Positions 56,640-64,000 of a DNA stretch of 64,000 bases are shown here, in pieces. Within the stretch, counting starts at the first letter, position 1; each line of letters begins with the position of its first letter. Origin of the DNA: Lophium mytilinum (taxonomy: Eukaryota; Ascomycota; Dothideomycetes; Mytilinidiales; Mytilinidiaceae); NCBI GenBank assembly GCA_010093605.1, contig MU004192.1:323774-387773 (forward strand). The letters are read 5' to 3'. A program made the translations under genes and the position numbers. A model generated the notes under the pieces. It was given only the letters and a program-made list of their open reading frames with translations, had not been told where the DNA came from and did no database searches.

Positions 56640-57839
56640 ATGGCGGACATCCCCAACCGCCGCAAATCCTGCGGAGCTTGCGTAAAGGGAAAACGACGCT
56701 GCGATGCCAAACTCCCCCGCTGCCAGCGCTGCGCGAAGAAAGGGATCGATTGTCTATATCCCGGGCTATCCTCGTCAATATCGGACACTCTGATTCCGGA
56801 ACTGGACTTCCCATGGCTGGATGCAATGCTTAAGGCACCTGAAGCTTGGAACGGACATCTTGCGGAACAGTCACAGCGGATTCGAGACACCCTAGCCCCC
56901 GACGTTGAGGTGCTCCCGTTGCCAGACTTCTTACCATACGAAGGGCCGACGCAGACATCCCTCGCGAACCCAGAGATGACGTTCGCAGTCCGCGAATTCA
57001 AGACCTTCCCCGAGAAATGGGTTAAGGAAGGGAAAGCCCCATTCATCCACCCGCAACTCTACGCATCAAACATGCCACGCTCCCTGCAAGACGCGTACTC
57101 CGCCTGCGCCATCTACAGCACCAAAACCGAGCAAAACTCCACCGTAGCGTTCACCGTCATCGAATCCAAAGCCAACGAGCTGATCCGCGTCACTAAAACC
57201 GCGAACTGGACCCCACTGGAGGTCCTCGCGGCCGTGCAGAGTCTCCTGATCTTTCAGATCATCCGGCTCTTCGACGGCGATATCCGCCAGCGCACGTTGG
57301 CCGAAGCGGCCGAGCCTGTGCTGGAGCAGTGGACGCAGGACCTGCGCGACCGCACGGAGAAGGAAGTCGTCACGACGACGACGAATGCGGCGTCGTGGCG
57401 CGCGTGGCTGTTTGCTGAGAGCGTGCGGCGGACTATTGCTATGAGCTATACGCTCAAAGGCATGTACACGCTTGTCAAGAACGGGTACTGCACTATGGGA
57501 GCCGCGGTCACGTCGCTCTCGTTCACGGCGCAGCGGGCGCTGTGGGCGGCGTCGTCGATGTTTGAGTGGAGCGCGGCGGTTAGAGATAATCCGCCGTTCT
57601 GGTGTCAGAACATGCACTTCGATTCTGTGTTGCAAGATGGTAAGAGCTGGGACGTCGATGATTTCGGGATCGTGATGATGGTCATGTATAAAGGCCGTGA
57701 CCGGATAGATGAGTGGCTCCAGAAGGGGAATGTGGAGAGGAATGCGGTGTTTAATCCGGACCTGTTTGCGACTATGATCGAGACGATGCCGGATGAAGTG
57801 CATCCTGATATGCTGCAGTATGCTTCGACGCTTCCATAG
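56640..57839 (+). CDS. Zn2Cys6 (Gal4-type) transcription factor
   Basis: A 399-aa intronless gene. Residues 11-38 hold the binuclear zinc cluster: C-GA-C-VKGKRR-C-DAKLPR-C-QR-C-AKKGID-C, i.e. C-x2-C-x6-C-x6-C-x2-C-x6-C, all six cysteines present, with basic residues between Cys2 and Cys3. YPG follows directly; there is no clear coiled-coil dimerisation segment. The remaining ~350 residues are mainly helical with alternating hydrophobic and charged segments (SLLIFQIIRLFDGDIRQRTL; MSYTLKGMYTLVKNGYC), like the effector half of many small fungal members, but I do not see the full fungal_trans middle homology domain. Nuclear regulator by family; its genes are unknown. The neighbouring divergent GST is a candidate target only by position. 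Confidence 0.9.
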   Translation: MADIPNRRKSCGACVKGKRRCDAKLPRCQRCAKKGIDCLYPGLSSSISDTLIPELDFPWLDAMLKAPEAWNGHLAEQSQRIRDTLAPDVEVLPLPDFLPYEGPTQTSLANPEMTFAVREFKTFPEKWVKEGKAPFIHPQLYASNMPRSLQDAYSACAIYSTKTEQNSTVAFTVIESKANELIRVTKTANWTPLEVLAAVQSLLIFQIIRLFDGDIRQRTLAEAAEPVLEQWTQDLRDRTEKEVVTTTTNAASWRAWLFAESVRRTIAMSYTLKGMYTLVKNGYCTMGAAVTSLSFTAQRALWAASSMFEWSAAVRDNPPFWCQNMHFDSVLQDGKSWDVDDFGIVMMVMYKGRDRIDEWLQKGNVERNAVFNPDLFATMIETMPDEVHPDMLQYASTLP

Positions 57840-58362
57840 GCTTCTCGCTTCTCGTTTCGCATTTTCGAACATTGGTTTTTAGGATCATAGGCTGGCGTTA
57901 CTGGAATCGATACCAATCTGTCTCAATATAAAGAAATTTTGCAACGAAGAACGAACATCGCGTACGAATACTTTACAGGAGTGATGAAAATCGTCTCGGT
58001 TAGCTAACTCGATCACGTGCTTCTCATAATCTGACACGCTATATAAAAGAGCTTCTTCTCCCTCTCAGCGATTGTGCTACCATAAGACGGAGAGGCGGCG
58101 CGCTCCAATGTATGTTCTAGAACAGCCATAATCTAGTCAATTAAGTCCAAAGATGTCACTTGTCAAATGTGGCAACAATAATATGAACACCAGGAATGAT
58201 TAATTACTACCAAGTAGACCCATACATATGAAATAAACAAAAGAAAACCATGAATATACAGAAAACGTATGTGCTCATGAAAGCGACAACAATAAAAAGA
58301 CAACATAAAGCCCCAACCGATCACCCCCCTTCAAGTCTCCACCAACTCATCAACAAACCGAC
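57840..58362. other. Intergenic region between convergent genes
   Basis: 523 bp between the 3' ends of the Zn2Cys6 gene (+) and the NACHT/TPR gene (-). AT-rich with a long A-rich stretch (ATGAAATAAACAAAAGAAAACC near 58230) that may hold polyadenylation signals for either strand. No gene seen. Confidence 0.5.
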
Positions 58363-61300
58363 CTACAACTCCTCATCCTCCTGCTCCACCGGCACCTTAC
58401 TCGTTCCGTTCTGCTTCCCCTGCGCATGCGTCACCGTCGTAACACCCCTCGCCGCTGCCCCACCCGCAAACTCCCAACTCCCCACCCCCTGCTCCTTAAA
58501 CACGCCCGCCTCACTCTCCGCCTTCCCACCTCCAAACCCCTTCGCCGACCACTTCTCCACCCCCTCCAACCCCTTCCATTCTGCACTAGCCCCAAACACG
58601 CGGAACGCCTCCGCATTAAGCCGCTCATACTCCCCGGCCGCCTTCGGCCACCCACCAAGCCGCTGGAACGCAAGCTTCAGCAACACCAGATGCCGCTTCG
58701 CGAGCACCGCCTTCTCCGCTTCACTAAGCGCAGGGGTGTCATCCTCCTGCGCGCCAGCACCGCCCGCCACGCTGCCCTTAACGCTAACGCCGTGCTCAGC
58801 GAGGATCGCGGCAGCCGAGTCGTACTCGTCGTCCGAGTCGTAGCCGTCGCCAGCGCCGTCTTCGTGCACGAGGAGGCGCAGTAGGTCCTCGTGGATAAGC
58901 AGCGCCTTCTTGAAGTAGTCGCGCGCGAGCTGCGCGGACGCCTTGTCGGTCGCCGTTTTGGATTGGTAGAAGTTGCCAGTCGAGGTGTAGAGCTCCGAGA
59001 GGAGGAGGTACGTGTCCAGCGTGGCGGGGTGGCGGGCGCCGTGCACGCGGCGCATGTTGTAGGCGATGTCTTCGCATAGGCGGATGGCTTTGATGGGGTG
59101 GCCGGCGAGGTAGCGGGCGCAGATGAGGCGGCGGCCGAGCTGGAGGAGGACAGCGGCGGGCCAGGAGCGTTGGGCGTCGCGGGTGGACCAGAGGGTGGAG
59201 AGGAGCCACTTTGGGATGGTTAGTAAGAGGGACGAGGGGTGAAAGGGGGGTGGATGGCTTACCTCTAGGGTCTCGTAGTCCTCTTGCTCGCCTAGGAGAG
59301 CGGAGAGCTTGCTCAGTTCTGGCAGTTGGACTTGAGCGAAGTTGATCTTGTTCGCTTTGCAGATCTCCAAGATCTTTTTCACGATGCGGTTGGAAAGCTG
59401 TAGCATCTTCTTGCGGAGCACAGCATCTGGGCATTTCTCGCCGTCGCGCCCGACGAGCAGCGATGCGAGCTTGAAGCCGTAGCTGATCGCATTTGGTCCG
59501 CTGTAGGCTTTGTGGTTGACAGCGAAGAGGAAGCCGAGGTGGGCAACGTCTTGAGCCTCGGGGAATTTCTTTGCGTTCGTGAGCAGAGCAACTTGCTCGT
59601 TGGTACCGAAGATGACGGCACGGTTGAAGTCCTGGTGTTTGTGACCAAGATGCTCCAATATGGCGACGATGAAGATATGAGGAGATTCCTTGCTGAGTAG
59701 CCCCAGCTTTGCGGTTTCTTTCTGGACGAACAGGTTCACCACTTGCTCTTCGACGAGGATTGTTAGGCCGGTGCGACGTCTCTGCACCAGGAAAGATCGG
59801 AGTGGCGCCGCTACCAACAGGAGCTTCCGCATGCCTACTTTAGCTTCCAATGCTTGCCTAAATTCCTCGAAGAGAACAGCCTCTGTAACAATGCTAGCGT
59901 AGATCTCCGAGAACGTGATCGACAAGTCTTTGCGGATGTTGTACTCTAGAGTTGCCAGGAAGATAAGAGAGGACCGGGAGGTCTTCGTAAGATCGAACGA
60001 GAACTTGGAGGAGTTGAGGGTGTTCTTAGCGATAATCTGGCGGTGGAGTTCCTCGACAATCTCTGTGGCTCGCTCTACAAGTCCCAATGCATGATATGTG
60101 GAAGCAATTGAGCTGGCTGCTTCGATCAGCTTCTGAGAAGACGTTTCCTTGGTGTTGATCTCTACAATCGCAATAGAGAGTTCCTTTATAGCGAGATCAA
60201 CCTTCTTCTGCTTGACGTAGAGGCTGGTGAGTTCTCGGAGGCGGCTAAGGGACGTCTCATGAGAGTAGCCGTATTTGGTCCTGGCCTCCGTGTACTGCTC
60301 AAGTTGAATGCTGGTAGCACGCTCAATCGACTCCGTGGTAACTGTCGATGACGACTGAGAGGCTATCTCATGAACGTAAAGGGAGGACAAAGTCTGCTTG
60401 ATCTCGGTGATGCTGACAGAAGACGCTGCGGACGACTTGGAAATCTTTTCGTATAAAGAGATCGCTTCGGAAGTATGAGACTCGCTACGTTGAGCAACAC
60501 GGGCAAGAGAGAGGGTGGACTCCACTGCAATGGAGCTTTCCGCACCGTAGGATTTGACGCTTGTTTCATGGTACTCCTTCGAGACCTTGTACAACACCTC
60601 ATACTTAGCTCTTGTCTCTTCAAGGCTTTGCGTGTAACGTTCATAAAGGCGTTGAACAAATTTAGTGTCGCTGAACTGCTTGTACTCTTTGCTCTTCTGA
60701 ATGAACGTAGCCCAGAGGACACCGAAAACGGTAAGAGCTTCAGCGAATCTTCGGTCCTCCCAATACGAGTTGGACACAATAATGATTGCGTCCATTGCGT
60801 CTTTGTGAGAAATTTCCGAGTTCTTGTTCAGACTCGTGACGATTTGCTGATAGTATTCGACCCAGTAAGGATGGTTTCTCGGATGTTCGCGGCACCGAGA
60901 TGCCAAGATGTACAAGACCTGGATCGTTTTTTCGTGTGAGGGACCCAAAGTGGTTCGGTAAACCACAAGTATTTCCTGATAAACACTGATCGCGCTGTCC
61001 ACGTATCCGTGCTTGTCGTAGAAGGTGAGAAGATATTGCTTCGCCTTTTCAAAGAGGGTTGCGTCGATCTGTGGTGAGCGTAGAACTGCTCGGAAAAGAC
61101 GCAAGTAGACATCTTCAACCTTTTCCAATTGCCTTTGGCGGATGTGACACTCCGCAAGCTGTTCGACCAAGTAGATCGACTCCTGCAAGAAAGTCGAGGT
61201 GATAGTGATGTCATGGCTAGACTCCGAAAAGAATGACGCCCAAGTTCTCTGCAGTGTTGACTTGATGACAGTGATAGCCTCCAAATATTTCCTCTGTTCT

Positions 61301-64000
61301 ATGTATTGAACAGTCAACTTCTTGGCGAGTGAAATTGTCGTAGAGTCGATCTCCTTCGACGAGCTGATAGCTGAGTGGAAGACGGACTCGAAGACAGATT
61401 CGGAGATGTCCGTGCTGCTGGAGCTCGTCACTGTCCGCTTGATGATCTCGGTGGAGGTTTGAGTGATCTATATGCACATATTAGCACCGGCTTACAACAG
61501 TCTTGAGTACTCGAAATTGGAAAGATGTTTAAGAGTGAAGAGGTACTCAGGGATCTTACCTGCTTCTCAATTTCCGCATAAGAATGCGACTCCTCCTTCC
61601 GAACGCTCTTGTAGTAGAAGCTAGCACGCTTGAAAATAGCCAAAGCATAGGTATAGTACCCCTCTGACTTCAGAGTCTCAGCAACGTGGACAAGCTGCGT
61701 CATGATGCTGTCAGAAAAGGACAATTCGTGGTGCTCGTACTGCTCCCACACCGCTGCAAGGACTGAAGAACGCTCCGTGTTTCTTGATTGTGTCTTCAAG
61801 AATGAGGAGTAGGCCTGGGCAATCTCGATATTCTTCGTATGCCATTCGATCGAGCGGGTAGTCCGACACAAAGTAGATACACGTTGCCAAAGTTCAACAT
61901 AAGTTCGCTCGGCCAACGTAAACTCTTTCTTGGAGATCTCCCTCTCAGCGCGGCCGAGAATGATGGCAATGCGATCGAGGTTGAACTCTTCAACTACCTC
62001 GGCTTCGGTATCCTCCCCGAACAGAGAGTCGTTGTAGGTTTCAAGGGCTTGATCATCCTTCTTGCCAAGCACAATGTTGAGCTTTTCCGAAACACCATGA
62101 GCTTCGTGTGAGTTTTTGCCGTAGTGCTTGACTGTGGCCTCTTGGATGATTTGGTAAAGCTCTCTGGCACGCTCTTCCTCATGGATGTACATGTATAACT
62201 CCGCCAACGTGGTCCGAGTTCGGATCAGAATTTCAGATGTCGAACCGAATTGTCGCTCGTATGCAGAGATGAGGATGATTAGTACTTGTTCTCGGTGGGT
62301 CATGATCTCAGTGCGCGATGTGGAGGTTAAAGTCTCGGTGATAGAGAGGTATGTGTTCGCACACTCGGCAGTAAGAGGATGGAAGTCACTGAGGACAGTG
62401 CGGCTGATCTTTGTGCAGAGGTAGTAATACCTTTCCGTCTCGGTGGTGTTCGAGAGCTGGTGGTAGTACGTGGCGCAAGACAAGTATGTTTGAAGTACCG
62501 TTGGATGGTCTTCAGTGAACACCTTGGAGCGGATACGGCCAACTAGACTGTGCAGTTGTACTTCCTGTGCCCCTGGGAATTGAGCGTCCCAGCACAACTT
62601 CTCAAGAATTGGTGCAGTGGTCGAGTCTGGAAGGTTCCTCTGGACATCAGGATTGACAGTAAAATCTCCGGTTGACTTCGGGGCTAGGCCAGCATGCTTG
62701 AGATGAAGGACCCAGTATCTGATCGCATATTCGAGGAAGTGATGTTGATGGAAAAGCCGATCAGCTAGCGATTGATCAACAGGATCGAATATCGGCTCTC
62801 TTTTCTCAACCAAGGTCGACTTTGTGTAAATCAGCGTCCTTAGGACCAGGTCGAGTTGCGAATCCTTGACGGGAGATGGGATTTTCCCTTGCTTAATGGC
62901 ATTCTGTAAAGTATGTTGTATAATAGGATGCCGGAAACGAATAATATCATCGTGGATGGAAAGGATCGGCCTCAGCGAGTCTATGATGACGTGAATGTCA
63001 ACATGTTTGCGGGAAATTGTACCCTTCTTAGTGTCAATGGAGAAGAGAATATCAATTTCTTGCAGGGTAAATGGACGTTCGGCGGCAGCAATCCAAGATA
63101 GAATAGTTTTCGCATCGTCGGTGGGATCCAAGACGGCAATCACCTTCAGAGTGACGTCTTGGACTGAAGGGTGGGTCGTTTCCAGAGTTTCCCAAGTCTT
63201 ACTGAAGGACTCGGGCGACTTTTCTAGGTTGAGAAGCTGGCACACTAGGACTGTCCACAGGAACGAGCCGTTTGACTGCTGAATGACGCGATTGAGGAGC
63301 TCCTCTTGTTCGGGCCCAGACCTTTTATGGAAATGGTGGTTACGAATGAGAGCCTTGATGGCGACCGCATAGATGTCGTCATGAATATCATCGCGGCTAA
63401 TAGCATGCTCGATGCCTTTGTGGTTGGTCGGGGCCACAACCGACTTTGGCTGGGTGGAAGCAACCAGCTTCACGCGTTTGCCTTGCTCAGTGACAGTGAG
63501 CAATTTATCGAAAAGGGCCTGAGACGCTGTGTTGCCGCCGTCCACTTCATCTAAGCCGTCAACGATGATGATCAAGTCGTTCGCTTTGTCGAGGGGATTC
63601 TTCAATATGTCGGCGACGGCCTGCCATAGATGGTTCTCGTAGACCTCGTCATCGGCGGAGTTGTTACAAAGTTCATACGCATGAGCCAAAGCATAGTACA
63701 TAGCCATATTTCCGGTTCTCAAGCTGAGCAGCTGGATGAGGATAGACTTGACGACCGATATCGAATTGGCTTGAGTCGGAACGCTAGAGCCTGGTCGTTT
63801 GTCAGTAAAAGCTGCTGGTATCGAATGCGGCGAGATATCTTACTGATTGAGCAAAACAGAGAGGAAAAGGTCTTTTTGCCGAGAGGTCTTTGAAGCCTCT
63901 CGGCGATGGACGCTACGAGTGCAGTCTTACCAGACCCTGGTTGGCCGGTAAGAAGCAGGTAGTTGGTATTGCTTTGGAGAAACTTGGACAACGGTTTTTG
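58363..64000 (-). CDS. Large STAND protein: NACHT-type ATPase plus TPR-rich C-terminal half (N-terminus missing)
   Basis: Runs off the right edge, so the N-terminus is missing. Exons in the window: 63844-64000, 61560-63790, 59263-61467, 58363-59208; introns 53, 92 and 54 nt. The last intron (59209-59262) has no stop and an AAG acceptor, so it could be retained, but its GTAAGC donor and TACTAAC branch favour splicing. The visible part is 1812 aa. Walker A is GQPGSGKT at visible residues 19-26, Walker B is LIIIVDGLDEVDGG near 125, and the winged-helix region contains PFTLQEIDILFSIDTKKGTI. From about 400 on, paired helices of TPR type occupy most of the chain (ALAIFKRASFYYKS; YLEAITVIKSTLQRTWASFF; YVDSAISVYQEILVVYRTTL). 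The tail is Gly/Ala-rich and acidic. Fungal STAND proteins of this layout act in non-self recognition or related signalling; the N-terminal effector, which would decide, is outside the window. Confidence 0.85.

Overview
The window reads as nuclear DNA of a filamentous ascomycete (Pezizomycotina; a Dothideomycete is my best guess, by inference). Evidence: protein-coding genes with short introns (about 49-104 nt, two of 93 and 189 nt) carrying GTAAGT-like donors, CTAAC/CTGAC-type branch points and mostly CAG/TAG acceptors; fungal families (SUR7/PalI membrane protein, WSC-repeat secreted protein, APSES and Zn2Cys6 regulators, NACHT-TPR protein); and a pseudogene whose changes are those left by repeat-induced point mutation (RIP). 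I resolved exon structures by requiring frame continuity across every intron; they are predictions without transcript support.

Layout. 1-3.7 kb: the 5' end of a minus-strand G-patch splicing factor, diverging from a 1039-aa unrecognised disordered protein. 4.0-4.8 kb: four copies of a ~200-220 bp hairpin-rich tandem repeat. 7.7-8.5 kb: a C2H2 zinc-finger protein. 9.3-13.3 kb: a gene-free block of old, diverged tandem arrays (units of ~108, ~160 and ~163 bp). 13.5-19.3 kb: a sterol-glucosyltransferase-like enzyme and a short-chain dehydrogenase, both minus strand. 20-23.2 kb: RTF1 (Paf1 complex) and QCR6 (complex III hinge protein). 23.7-25.2 kb: a ~62-bp minisatellite and possible gene remains. 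25.2-27.5 kb: a secreted protein with six WSC domains. 28.9-32.2 kb: mitochondrial Obg GTPase MTG2 diverging from a membrane-type SDR. 32.7-33.0 kb: a 255-bp MITE. 33.5-36.0 kb: a Ser/Thr-rich single-pass membrane protein whose signal peptide lies on a separate small exon. 36.2-37.7 kb: a RIP-mutated relic of a kynurenine aminotransferase gene and AT-rich DNA. 38.2-42.1 kb: SUR7/PalI-like protein, F-box protein, and SNU23 (tri-snRNP). 43.0-48.3 kb: TOP2. 48.3-53.1 kb: a long stretch with no convincing gene. 53.1-57.8 kb: an APSES regulator of the Xbp1 type, an omega-like glutathione transferase and a diverging Zn2Cys6 factor. 58.4-64.0 kb: a large NACHT/TPR STAND protein cut by the window end.

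Most genes are unrelated housekeeping or regulatory functions in no operon-like order; there is no backbone enzyme (PKS, NRPS, terpene cyclase) to make a biosynthetic cluster. Shared divergent promoters (G-patch/1039-aa, SDR/RTF1, MTG2/SDR, F-box/SNU23, GST/Zn2Cys6) are the main organisational feature. The most unusual material is non-coding: the structured repeat at 4 kb with a compensated base-pair change, the nucleosome-sized tandem arrays at 9.3-12.2 kb, and the RIP-killed aminotransferase copy.
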